A stretch of 64,000 bases of DNA from Vanessa cardui (taxonomy: Eukaryota > Arthropoda > Insecta > Lepidoptera > Nymphalidae). Positions 1 through 10,443 of the stretch are shown piece by piece. The stretch spans positions 14,446,803 to 14,510,802 of the forward strand of contig NC_061129.1 in NCBI RefSeq assembly GCF_905220365.1, written 5' to 3'. The position numbers and the translations under genes were made by a program. Below the pieces are notes generated by a model. It was given only the letters and a program-made list of their open reading frames with translations, was not told the origin of the DNA and searched no databases. Numbering within the stretch: the first letter of the stretch is position 1; each line of letters begins with the position of its first letter.

Positions 1-215
1 CAGCAATTGGACTTATGATCTGAAAAGGGTTGCAGAATTCAACTGGTTGTAAAAGGAGGACTCAAAGCTTTGTTGCAATTTGAGAGATGAAATGTAAAAC
101 CAGATTGCCTAATAGTTTTTTTTTTATGAAAAATATTATGTTAGTTATCGTGTAATAACGAAAGTGACAGATACAATTAATGTGATATATTTATAATTAT
201 AGGTATTTGCTAGTT

Positions 216-276
216 CCGGCTAGTTCGGAACCGGTTGTAGCTCTATGTTTAGAATTAAATGTCATTTGAAAAGTTA
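216..276 (+). repeat. Degenerate LINE 3'-tail fragment
   Basis: The block contains GGAACCGGTTGTAGCT followed by a TTAAATGTCATTTGAAAAGT-like stretch. It aligns by eye with the better-preserved LINE-tail repeats at 46832-46984 and 59702-59849, which carry GAACCGGTGG and AAATGACGATTCAAAAGTGC. The tail itself is lost. Too diverged to be sure. Confidence 0.3.
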
Positions 277-730
277 TTTTAATGAGCTTAGGTACTTAAG
301 TAAGTTTACAAAGTGATTTAAAAAAAGAGTTCGTTCAGTTTATCTTAATATATGTTTCTTGTTATCTTCGCCGATTGTGAACTGATTTTTCCATATATCT
401 AAGTTTTAATAACCCTTTAGCAGAAGGGGTAGTAAATTACTTCTGCTTTGACTTATATTAATCAGTTTATACATTATATAGTTATTCGATATCGCCTTGT
501 GAACTAATTTTTATGATTGCAATATCAAAACAGGAGTAAGGGTAGTAATTGAGTTTACTCTAAGCTGCGTCGTCGTTTTTCATCGTCTGAAAAAGACGTT
601 TCCGTATTTAATATAAAATTAAGAGATTTAAAAAGAGTAAAAAAATTGCTCAAAATAAATGTTATATTTATAATTTTTTAAGTTTTTTTTTTTAAAAAAT
701 TATCTTATTTTATTGACTTATTTTACTTAC

Positions 731-830
731 TTATTGTTGCGTTCCAAGTTGAAGCGTGAGTGAGGCTGTAAATACAACCACACTGGACTCTTCACTCCCA
801 AAGTTGGTGGTATTAGGCATGTAACATTAT
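731..830 (+). repeat. Fragment of unclassified dispersed repeat U1
   Basis: GTTGCGTTCCAAGTTGAAG, GTGAGTGAG and CCCAAAGTTGGTGG recur in the same order as in the long copies at 18735-19037 and 25910-26190. I call this family U1. Class is unknown; it has no coding capacity and resembles a SINE or non-autonomous element. Confidence 0.45.
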
Positions 831-2008
831 TAGATACCAATTCCTTACCATTTACTGTGTGTATCTGAAAACTATGAGGCTAGTTTGTTCACTTCTCGCT
901 TGGTAAGAGTTGATCTCTACAGCGATATCTCAAATAACATTTCTATGGCCAATTTTAACTAGTAAAATCACGCATCTACACACTTGAATCTCCATCAATA
1001 TTTTATAACAACAATGATAAAAACCCACGCATAGAAACTGATTCAAAAATCTAACACGATGCTATACATATTAAATCCAATAAAAATGCTAATATTATGA
1101 AACAATTTCGTTCTACTGGCAGTATTTCACCGAAGTGGGCCCTGATTGGCACACCCACATATTTAATATGATATATATCGCACCGGAAACATAATATATT
1201 CTGTTATATGAATCGGGTACATTGATGTCAGCGTAAATGTAACTATGTTTCGAAAACATAGTACATAACCTATAGTAATATATACATTAATTAAATATAT
1301 ACCTACCACGTATCTATTTAAGTATTTATCGATTATAAGTGAAATTACCAGGATCCTAACAATACGTACTGAGGATATCCATTGGTGAATAATTGTTTCG
1401 GCGCCCCGTAATGACTATCGTAAATCTTTCCGCGTTCACGGTCTTCGATCTGAACTGACCCTAAAACAACACTTGCTATCTCCTCAGCAATAAATACCCT
1501 TAACACGAAAACGCCTTTGTAAATCTTTTTTTAAGGACTTAACAGTAGACAAGATGGCGAATGTTGTTCATGTACTATATCAGCAATGCTCGGCACTGAT
1601 ACGAGTTAATGTGTTGCCAACAGCAAACATTCCACATCAGTGATATTAATCCTTACTGTTAACATATCTGTAAGGAATATCGCTGAAATTAGTAGCTTGA
1701 ATATTTATATTAACGAGACAGTAAGTTTAGAACTTTACCAAATTTATCAATAGAGTTCGGATTTTGTCAACATTGGTGGTTTCCATTATTATAATTTTAG
1801 CCAATTATTAAATACACAACGTCGCCTCCGGATATCTCAGAATTCTAATTTTTTTCGAAACGCTTCGATGTCCGGAAATCCATCACAGCCAGTTACGGTA
1901 TTTTCTGCTTCGCACAACCAATCTGTTGAACCAGACTTAAGAACCATTGAGAAGATAGTCTACTAACTCCTTTAAGGTCGGTAGCTACCTGCAATCGCCT
2001 TGCGTTGA
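831..2008. other. Non-coding stretch, nothing recognised
   Basis: AT-rich DNA with stops in all frames. It contains short CpG-bearing patches around 1390-1500 (TTTCGGCGCCCCGTAATGAC). I see no gene, tRNA or clear repeat here. Confidence 0.5.
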
Positions 2009-2090
2009 AGACCATGGGCGGTAGTTGTCATTTTCCATCAGATGGGCCTTCTGTGCGTTTGCCACCTATACTATTAAAACAAAAACACAA
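2009..2090 (+). repeat. 3' end of a U1 repeat
   Basis: GACCATGGGCGGTAGTTGTC, CCATCAGATGGGCC, GTGCGTTTGCCACCTATAC and an A-rich end match the terminal third of repeat U1 (CATCAGGTGGCCCAT ... CCTATACC-ATAAAAAA at 18970-19030). A small open frame crossing it (2005-2211) is explained by the repeat and is not a gene. Confidence 0.45.
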
Positions 2091-2967
2091 TCGTTACATC
2101 AGAGCTGCTATGACATTTAGAATACAACCAAATCTGTTCCAACTGGGAGTGGTTACTGAAACGAATACTAAATATATCTTCTATATTATTAACCTCTGTA
2201 TGTGGTACTAAACGGACAAATAGAATAACTATATCCAATAGCCGTATTCGTCTAACTTTAACATAACACTAAATAATGGTCAGCTCGCTCACTCGAGTGA
2301 AAATCGAAAACCGAAAATGGACGGCGACCGAAGTGTCTTTAACTGACAACTATAATCCATTAGAAAATCATTGTATATTTTTGTCTGTAGTACAAGGAGC
2401 TTATTTAAAATCGCCACGGGTTCTATAACTCAATTTGTTATATAGCATTTATCTTATATTTTCATATAATTATAAAATTTCAAGAATCCGTTTCAGAGGT
2501 TGGTAGCGCATGGAAAATGTAAGGGATGTTTATTTATTTCTTATTATTGTTTTTCAGACAGTGGTGATCACTAACCATTACGAGTCCTATTTGCCAGTCT
2601 GCCTAGCGATATTAAATAATAATGACAATTCCGCTGACGTCACGATATCGGTTTTGTAGCAATCGTCATTGTGTCTGAAGATCAATTAATCACGTTTGGC
2701 GGATCGTAATTAGGGCATTGATTATTGTTAACGTCGACCTCATTGAATAAATACATTTAAATTTTAAATTAATTCGAAATGGCTTGATTCGAACATTAAT
2801 ATCATATTTGAGAAATAATACGTATTGTGACAAATTCTAATCTAGTTTCTGAGTGTCTATTTAAGTCATTTGAAAGGAAAGTTATTCGTCATCCTTGAGT
2901 GTATATATAGTTATATTTCGACAACCCAATACTTTTATAATATCGGTTTGTTGTAATCGAGTAATTA
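2091..2967. other. Non-coding stretch with a CRE-like palindrome
   Basis: No gene is seen. TGACGTCA lies at 2635-2642, inside a comparatively complex stretch (2590-2740) that also contains ATCAATTAATCACG and GGATCGTAATTAGG, which are TAAT-core motifs. It could be a regulatory element, but this is a motif match only. Confidence 0.35.
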
Positions 2968-3020
2968 GAACATGTGGATCTTAATCAGCAATTCTAAGTT
3001 CAATCCCCGACTTCCTACGA
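2968..3020 (+). repeat. SINE head fragment
   Basis: CATGTGGATCTTAATCAGCA followed by AAGTTCAATCCCC corresponds to the box A-box B interval of the SINE at 13722-14022, read on its own sense strand (GTGCATCTTAACTGATGATT, GGGTTCAAACC). It is diverged and has lost its body. Confidence 0.35.
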
Positions 3021-3204
3021 GGTTCTTTTTTGCAATTTTCTAAAGCAAACTTTTCTTAACCATTGTGCTAATGTCAAGTCATAAATAATCCTTGATATAA
3101 AAGTTTTAAGGAATACAATACATTCCAATTTTAATATAATTATATTATTTTTATATCTTTAATTATTTAACGAATATAGATAGGTTAGTTTAACACTGCA
3201 AATA

Positions 3205-3390
3205 CAAGTGAGGTCCACGGTTATTAAAGGCCTCTGAAGGGTAAGGTTTGAGGTTTGGAACTGGTTCCAACACGCTGCTTGAGTGCATTTCGGTAGATAC
3301 AAATGGGGCATCTGAATATATCCTCACGATGTTTTCTTTATATAGTTCTCTAGCCACCAATTATTGGCGAATGTGATCATTTAAAAGTGG
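3205..3390 (-). mobile_element. Degenerate tRNA-derived SINE body
   Basis: AAGGCCTCTGAAGGG, GGTTTGGAACTGGTTCCAAC and CCTCACGATGTTTTC match, in order, the antisense body of the SINE family at 13722-14022. Substitutions and small indels are frequent, so this is an old copy without a recognisable promoter head. Confidence 0.4.
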
Positions 3391-3548
3391 GCAATTTCTT
3401 TTCTGGCTGCTTCAATTGAAAAAAAAACTAAATACATATGAAAATTAAGTGCCTTTTTTTAATAAAACCTTTTTATAAAATCTTATACATATTTTTGATA
3501 AATATAACATTACTAAAATGAACAATTGTATATAAACTGCAGCATAAA

Positions 3549-3699
3549 GGATCGAATACACGTACTGTCATTAAAAAACGCAGCGAAAGTATCCATAACA
3601 AGGTAAAGATATGTTCATTCGATGCTGCGATCAATACTTAACAATACATGTGAACATAGCTTTACATGTACTACACATAATCAATCGTGTATTCGATCC
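3549..3699. repeat. Nested inverted repeat (possible MITE or hairpin)
   Basis: The outer arms GGATCGAATACACG (3549-3562) and CGTGTATTCGATCC (3686-3699) are exact reverse complements. Inside lies a second pair, 3603-3617 and 3651-3665, which match at 14 of 15 positions around TATGTTCA/TGAACATA. The two nested stems fit a foldback element or a structured transcript. No target-site duplication is obvious. Confidence 0.5.
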
Positions 3700-4199
3700 C
3701 TGAATGTGCATTTAGTTCTTATTTACATTAAATTATTCGCATGGATAATAATAACATGTTTATTTAAATTTTAAAAATCGAACGCTGATTCGATTGGACG
3801 CTATTTTAAAAATATTTTGTATAGAACTAGACATTAGTTTCTAGAAGCTTCTAGACGCTACACGATCACACGCTCCGATGCTTATATCAATTTAGATTGT
3901 ATTGTGAATAAATAAAATGCTGTTTCATATAATTTATTTAGTTTCATAACTTAGTTTTGCTTGTTATTTCAAATGCTAAGATTACAAATATATATTTTTT
4001 AATAATATATACATACAACAGTAGAGTTTACATAACACATTTTAAACATAAACATATACATACACATAGTAACATACATATTAAAATACGCTTGTTTTTA
4101 CAAAGCAACACAAGAGGCACTCAGAATGTAACACACAATTACTAGTTAACGCACATTCATTCAAAACATATCATAGATTGAACGATCACGATAGCATCG
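3700..4199. other. AT-rich non-coding stretch
   Basis: Low-complexity A/T DNA with runs such as ACATATACATACACATAG. Small open frames (for example 3957-4145) are composition artefacts. No feature recognised. Confidence 0.5.
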
Positions 4200-4350
4200 T
4201 AGTGTGTGAGCTAGCGGGGTGGGTGTGACGCGTGGTGTGCGCAGGGTGGCGAGCGGCGCGCGCGCAGGCGATCCGGCGAACCGGTGCTCGACCGCGGCGC
4301 GCAATCCGACCCGGACCTCCAGAGCCGGCTGCAGCCAGACCTCTCCTCAT
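4200..4350. other. GC-rich, CpG-dense island (candidate promoter or exon)
   Basis: About 150 bp of very high GC with many CpGs (GCGAGCGGCGCGCGCGCAGG, GACCGCGGCGCGC) stand out sharply from AT-rich flanks. Both strands have overlapping open frames here (4219-4467 plus, 4186-4452 minus), which is expected of GC-rich DNA and does not show coding. No splice sites or conserved protein motif are convincing. It may be a 5' untranslated exon, a promoter, or a remnant of a GC-rich transposon. Confidence 0.4.
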
Positions 4351-4549
4351 ATTGGGTTCGTACATACCATTTTGAAACGTTGTTGGAAACAGGACACGAT
4401 TATTGGAATGAGTTTTAATTATCGAATGAAGTATTCTCCCGTCAAAGAGCATCTTAAGACTAATTAAGGTTCGTGTATTAGCTACTTCTATATTATATCA
4501 GTTTTATTTACGCTGACGTTAAACAGAAATACATTTCATTGCATCACTG

Positions 4550-4640
4550 GTTTCGAGTTCCAAGGGTGAGTGAGCCAGTGTAATGATGGGTACAATGAAA
4601 ATTACACCTAAGATCTCGCATTTGGCGATATATTGACCCT
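4550..4640 (+). repeat. U1 repeat fragment
   Basis: GAGTTCCAAGGGTGAGTGAG and CCAGTGTAATGATGGGTACA match the central part of repeat U1 (GGGTGAGTGAGCCAGTGTAA). The remainder is diverged. Confidence 0.45.
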
Positions 4641-5414
4641 GTACGTAATGTACTTTTCTTTGAACATGTGAAGGCGGTTTTCACTGAAGATTTTATAATA
4701 TATTGTTTTGACGGTATTCGTAAAAAGAATTCCTAAAATGTCTTCAATAATCAGTTTCATATTTCCAACAACTTTTCATATATTTCATTGTTATGACACA
4801 ACACAAATACATAAGTAATCGAATGAAATTACGTAGCCTTCGTGCATTATAGACCAAGTAAGTAATATTTTAATTGAATATTACTTATAATGGAGGTCAT
4901 ATATTATTTAAATTTGAACAATATGTTAAATGCCGAGGCTGAATACGTTATTTCATCTGATTACGTAACCGCTTCTAGTTGCACTGCACAGTAGAATAGA
5001 ACTAGTGTATATATTCAAATATATTCTAATTAAATTGAGTATAACCGATATTATATTATGAATAAATAACACATTATATTATTAATAAGTAATCTAAATT
5101 TAGGAAAGTATATCATTAATTTCATAATTATAATAATAAATGCGTGCGACACTTTATTCAAGAAATCCTTTATCTCGCGTTTGATTTTATGATAATTGTT
5201 ATAGTATATCGAGATAAATTACATAAATATATATGTGATAATACAATTCTTTATACATTATTTATAAAACAAATTTAAGATTACATTGATGGCTAATTAG
5301 GAAGCTTGTATTATTGCTTACTAATTGAATCGGTAAGCGTTATCTTATTTGAAAACTTTACTAAAAAATGAATTTTAATAACTAATTATTGCGTCGAAGT
5401 GTATCTGTACTCGG
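4641..5414. other. AT-rich non-coding stretch
   Basis: Mostly A/T with TAATAA-type low complexity. No gene, RNA or repeat is recognised. Confidence 0.5.
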
Positions 5415-5545
5415 TACTATATAGCTCAGAGGTTATAAAACTGTGATTCATAAATGAGGAGTTGCGGGTTCCGATCCGCTTTGGAGTACGGGAAAAGTCC
5501 TTTTCCCAGCAGTGAGATGTCAACAGACTGTTACTTCATACAAAG
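5415..5545 (+). mobile_element. tRNA-derived SINE (diverged)
   Basis: A pol III-type box A (TAGCTCAGAGGTTA, 5422-5435) is followed at tRNA-like distance by a box B variant, GGTTCCGATCC (5467-5477), which has one extra C relative to GGTTCGATCC. Downstream comes CCCAGCAGTGAGATGTCAAC, a motif I associate with lepidopteran SINE/LINE tails. A functional tRNA is unlikely: I cannot fold acceptor and anticodon arms. Confidence 0.5.
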
Positions 5546-6103
5546 AAATACCAATTATTAACTACCAGCGCAATAATAGTCTAAAATGAATTAATTTTTC
5601 ACATACAAGCATTGATTGATAAAGGCAAAACTACTTCCGCCTCATGCAGGTTGCCTCACGTCATTTTCCATATAATAGTCTCAGAATATAAAAAAAAAAA
5701 CACGATATTGTAACAGCTTTCTTGAATGTAAATGAAACGAATGAGGTGAATGAACAGCTTTATTAATATTAAATATGATGTGGACGCCACCATGATGATT
5801 ATATGATTTTATTGAGAAATTCTAGTCGGACGACACACGTTTGAACGAGAAGGCGTAGAATACGTTCAATAATAGTATTGTATTATTAATAGAGTATAAT
5901 ATTTATAATAATAATAATTGTTTTGAATGTATAACGTTACCGTTTATTGGTCTTTGAAAACAGCCTACATATACAGAGGTCCAAAACAAATTAAACAATA
6001 TAAAATTGTGTGTGTAGTAATTAATACTGATGTCGATATGTCAATTATTAAATTGTCTTTTGAAATTTTGCTATCATTTATTAACAGAAAGATATTTCGC
6101 TTC
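5546..6103. other. Non-coding stretch
   Basis: AT-rich DNA with an A-run near 5690 and TAATAATAAT-like sequence near 5900. An open frame beginning at 5927 runs into the downstream repeat and is not supported as a gene. Confidence 0.45.
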
Positions 6104-6354
6104 GCATTAATATATATAATAAAATTGGAGTGTCTCTTTGTAATATTAAGCCTAGCCTTTTTACTCAATGCATATGTATACATATGTATATACGGTACAC
6201 ATACCAGAATAACATTTTTTTACAATTTTTGTCTATCTGTCTGTTTGTTTCAACTAATCTCTGAACGGTTGGACCGATTTTGACGGGACTTAGGCTATAA
6301 TATATATTTTTTTTTGTTAAATTAAAATGCGTACGAGGTCGCGGGATCATCTAG
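6104..6354 (+). mobile_element. Helitron-like non-autonomous element, family B
   Basis: The 5' part (ATAATAAAATTGGAGTGTCT) and middle (CGGTTGGACCGATTTTGACG) align with the copy at 50631-50895. The 3' end is CTAG (6351-6354), followed by T and preceded by GTCGCGGGATCAT. An A/T host site and a CTRR end are Helitron hallmarks. The first bases are diverged from the TCTATACATAT start seen in the other copy. Includes a 16-bp palindrome CATATGTATACATATG near 6170. No coding capacity. Confidence 0.55.
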
Positions 6355-6707
6355 TGAAAAATGATATTCGCATTGATGTTGTATTCGCTTCTGTTGCTGC
6401 ACTACAATTATGCGGTCAATCTGTTCTTGGTTTTATAATCTGAGGATAATTAATAACACCAATCGATCCAAAGAGATCAATTAACCTCTTATCAGGTCTT
6501 GTACATCTACTTACTACAGCTTTAAAGGTTTGAGAAATATGCATATATGTACAAAAGTGTTATGTCACATCACCGGGACAGCGAGATTCATTGAATATTT
6601 CTCTGACGCAACGAATGGTTTTGCCTTTGACAGTATACCGTATCCCGCTCATGTGTTTGCACCCTTAGTCATCTCCTACTAGAACCTTACAAAGGTTTCC
6701 TTCTTCA
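6355..6707. other. Non-coding spacer between two Helitrons
   Basis: No gene or repeat recognised. Contains ordinary unique-looking sequence such as GCTGCACTACAATTATGCGG. Confidence 0.4.
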
Positions 6708-6973
6708 TCATTACATAGTACAAAACAAAGTAGCTTGCTGCAGTCCGCCCCCATGTATGCTTATATTTTTAAAATTACGCAACGGATTTTAATGCAAGTT
6801 TTTTTTTAATAGATAAGTAAATCGAGAGGAAGGTTTCTGTATATAATACATGGACAATATAGTAAAGAAATACTGATAATTTTAGAAGTCTCTAACGTGA
6901 TGTCGTAAATATACAAATTCTTTAGTAGATTAATTATAAATATTGCAGCCGTGCGAAGCCGGGGCGGCGCTAG
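6708..6973 (+). mobile_element. Helitron-like non-autonomous element, family A
   Basis: Starts TCATTACATAGTACAAAACA and ends GTGCGAAGCCGGGGCGGCGC then TAG, so the last four bases are CTAG. It is flanked by A (6707) and T (6974), the AT target expected for Helitrons. It aligns along its length with 22380-22643, 57486-57697 and the reverse copy 9251-9502. No open frame; presumably mobilised in trans. Confidence 0.7.
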
Positions 6974-8724
6974 TTGTAAAATAAGAGAAATACTTAATTA
7001 AAGTATAATTAAGCGAGTTATATATATAACATTTATTGAAACATAAATTTCTTAGAACGTATTTCATAAAGATCCTCTATTCTATATTTTGTAATGATTA
7101 AGACGTATACTAGGAAATAGAGTCATTATGAAGATCGATTATATAAATCAAGTATTTTTTAACACAAATTAGCTCTTAGGTATTTAAAAAACATAAAAAT
7201 ACGAATAAAAGATGTCGTTTTATTCATACTTATCTCCGATCGACAATTAACGCGGACAAGACCGTAGGTGTGCGTCCTTAAACTTTTAGACAAAGACGAT
7301 TTCGCTTACCAAAAATTATTTATTTTATTACCGATACTTACCATATAACGTGATTATGCAAAATGACCTCTAACACCATATAGATAAGATCCACGAGCTC
7401 ATTACCGCCCGTCTGTCCGAGTCGGTTATTTATTGCACATTGCGCAGACACCAGTTCCCAGACATTATTCTAATATAATTCGTATATCGAAATGCCGAAT
7501 GGTTTTAATAGAAATCACTGACATTGTTTATGTTAGAGTACCGTCTTCTTGGTGCTTCTCAAACTTTCGATGATTTTTTTTTCCATTTTTATTTTTTATT
7601 TTTATTGTCTCGAATATTACTTGTATTCCATTTTTTGTTCTTTAAACTTACAAAGTAAGTCTTTTATTTCTGATAATATAGTTCGATTTTTTTTTCATTA
7701 ATACAATACGAATGTAAAGAAATATAAAATGTAATGTAAGTTGAATTATAAACATATTATTTTAAATTTTCAACCATAAAGTATTATTATTTAAACACTG
7801 TAGATGCGTTTACTGAGTTGCTACGGACGGTGTAGGCGCGCTACGTAGTCGTCGCACGCAGCAGCCGACCCGCGTTACCTAAAGTTTGAGAACCACTACC
7901 AGCACTCGGAGCTCTCGTGTTTTATGGCGTATTATGCTATAATAATATTTTTTACTTAGCACATTTGTTTATACTCACTATACTTGTGTGCGTGCGCGCG
8001 TTTGTGTGAGGCTGCGCGGGCGCAGGCCGCTTACATGTAAAATATAAAAATGTCGTTTGTTACGAACAACGCCGAATCTAATAGCCAACGAGATTTAATG
8101 TTCTTTCGCGGTATAGTATTCTGTTACACGTTTAGTTTTTTACACTCTTTGTAAACGGAATTGAGTGTTGTGTATTTCAATATGGCCGATGTTTACGGCG
8201 ACGTCCAATTAGCGATGGAGTTAGAAATCGGCCTGTATGGCTTTTGTTACATATGATTTACGATACCGTTTATCGGTCACAAGCGCAATAGTAATTTATT
8301 AGTAGAAGTCGATTAAATTATTTTTGTTTCGAATTGTCTCACATACGAATCGGCGATACAGTTACGAAAACGTTTCCGTAATATCAAACGAATTAAAATA
8401 ATTGATTTCTCACTAGGAATCTCAGTATTACGTGATTATTTTAGTGAATCTAATATAAGTTAGGAAATAATTTGGTAATATGTCGGAATATCGAACGTTG
8501 ATCAGTGATTTCACTCGTTTCTGAATCGATTGCGGGAATTACGTCAATAATATGTTAATATGTATTGACTATTTAATTATAGAATCGAATTATAAAATCA
8601 AAAATTGAATCTTTTAAGCGAAAAGCGCTTTGTGTGCATTCCGTTTTCAGGTCTATAATAAGTGGTCATCGCTTGTCAGCCACTGGACTAAATATGTCCT
8701 TTGTGCCACAGGAGGCAAGTTCTT
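6974..8724. other. Non-coding stretch with mixed-complexity patches
   Basis: 7350-7460 and 7800-8230 are less AT-rich and contain CpGs (GCGCGCTACGTAGTCGTCGC, GTGTGCGTGCGCGCG). They could be regulatory or untranslated exon DNA, but I see no splice-flanked coding exon. Open frames around 8630-8848 run into a long T tract and are not credible. Confidence 0.4.
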
Positions 8725-8763
8725 TTCAACCGACTTCAAAAAGGAGGAGGTTATCAATTCGTC

Positions 8764-8810
<47 letters not shown>

Positions 8811-9250
8811 GTTACCTCATAACTTTTCACTGGGTGGACCGATTTTGATAAATTTTTTTTTGTTTGAAAGGTAGTGCTTCCCGTGGGGTCCCATTTTTTT
8901 TATTTTTTTTTCCGATGATGGTATCCATGTGAAAACGACATAAGTCTCACATTTGCATTATGTATATGCGCGACAAATCGGTGAATAACTGAAAATCACG
9001 TCAACCAATTTTGATAATTCTTTTTTTATTATAAAATATATACTTCAAGGGTAATTTGGTGAAAGTTTGGTAAGGTTCTGAGCACAGGATCCATGACAAA
9101 GTAACGGAACGGAAGGGAACGGAACAATTCAGAGGAGCACGTTAGCGATACTCGGTCGAATCTTTTATTTATAGGTTATTTGGATATTTGAGTCACCTTC
9201 CGTAATGTGGTTATGTTTATGTAATTATCATAGTCGAATATTATAATCAA
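8725..9250 (+). repeat. Dispersed lepidopteran repeat containing a 37-T tract
   Basis: Begins near CAACCGACTTCAAAAAGGAG, has 37 consecutive Ts at 8768-8804, then CTGGGTGGACCGATTTTGAT and further blocks such as CACGTTAGCGATACTCGGTC. From memory this text recurs widely in butterfly genomes; I cannot assign its class. It is cut off at 9250 by a Helitron in reverse orientation. A second stretch (9503 to about 9845) may be the rest of the same repeat. Confidence 0.45.
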
Positions 9251-9502
9251 CTAGCTACCCACCCCGGCTTCGCACGGGTGCAATACTGATACTAAATATA
9301 CTACAGAATTTGTTTATATATGACATCACATCGCAAACTTCTAAAATGATCAGTGTTTCTTTACTATATTGTTCATGTATTATATACACAAATCTTCCCC
9401 TTGAATCACACTATCTTTTAAAAAAAACCACATCAAAATCCGTTGCGTAGATTTAAAGATATAGGGACAGAGAAAGCGACTTTGTTTTATACTATGTAGT
9501 GA
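9251..9502 (-). mobile_element. Helitron-like non-autonomous element, family A (reverse)
   Basis: Read on the minus strand it starts TCACTACATAGTATAAAACA, contains GCAACGGATTTTGATGTGG-type text and ends CCGTGCGAAGCCGGGGTGGG, then TAGCTAG. Flanks are A and T in that orientation. A CCCGTGCGAAGCCGGG hairpin sits just upstream of the terminal CTAG, as Helitron 3' ends require. Confidence 0.7.
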
Positions 9503-9849
9503 TGGAACTCCTATACGGCTCGCAGTTAGGGTGCGATATGGGGCAGAATTTCTTACTATCTTTAATCAAATTTTGTGTATGTGATGTGATGTCATATGAT
9601 GTACGAAACATAGTTGGTCTTTTTCAAAGTCTTTTTGCTGAGTTCGATTAGAGCTCTTTCGAGGGATCCTTGTAGTTTACGCCGCGTGACGTATTAAATC
9701 CGCATTTTCGAAAGTCTATTTTTGCTTTATTCGCAAGTTTCCTTTGAAATTGTCCTCGAAGTAGTTTCTGACTCATATAAACGGAACGCTTAATCTATAC
9801 ATATTAAAAAAATTAGTTAGTCAACATCAGCTTCACTTAAAATCAAAAA

Positions 9850-10443
9850 ATAAATAAAATTTTAACAAAAAGAAAAACCGACTTCAAACAAAACACTATT
9901 TTAAAACAAATGAATATGCACAAAAAAGTAATAAAAATAATTGCGTATTCAACATATTTTTAGAGTCTTCCTAAGTTAAATGAAATGAAAAATATTAGAC
10001 TACTTAAAAGTCGATTAACGATTATATCATGTAGTTATAATTATTGTTATATTTGGAGTCGGTGTCAGCCAATAAAACCCTACAGTATATCTATCAAAAA
10101 ACAATACGAGAAAACTTTAACAAGTATGTTTTTTACAAATTACCTTTTACACAATAATATACTGGATCAATCAAGGGGCTCGTATCGCTTCTTTCTTTTG
10201 ATTGTTGGGGCAAGGGCACCGTGGCTGACACCGGCTCCAAATATACCAATAACTATAACTACATGATATAATCGTTAATCGACTTTTAAGTAGTCTAATA
10301 TTTTTCATTTCATTTAACTTAGGAAGACTCTAAAAATATGTTGAATACGCAATTATTTTTATTACTTTTTTGTGCATATTCATTTGTTTTAAAATAGTGT
10401 TTTGTTTGAAGTCGGTTTTTCTTTTTGTTAAAATTTTATTTAT
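9850..10443. repeat. Large inverted repeat, 222-bp arms (foldback element)
   Basis: The left arm 9850-10071 and right arm 10222-10443 are reverse complements with only three mismatches found by eye (near 10039, 10046 and 10060). They enclose a 150-bp spacer. The arms include AGAAAAACCGACTTCAAAC, sharing CCGACTTCAAA with the repeat at 8731. High arm identity implies recent formation or gene conversion. No transposase frame is present. An open frame at 9985-10266 spans arm and spacer and is not evidence of a gene. Confidence 0.8.

Noticed and set aside
4186..4467. Overlapping sense and antisense open frames in the GC island
   Set aside because: Long frames on both strands are expected of GC-rich DNA; composition (Arg/Ala/Gly-rich) shows no conserved motif.
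5415..5490. Functional tRNA gene
   Set aside because: Boxes A and B are present but box B has an inserted base and I cannot form a cloverleaf; it fits a SINE head.
8630..8848. Open frames running through the poly(T) tract (poly-Phe)
   Set aside because: The poly-Phe run is a translated T tract in a repeat, not a protein.
9985..10266. 93-codon open frame in the palindrome
   Set aside because: It spans arm and spacer of a repeat and has no domain.
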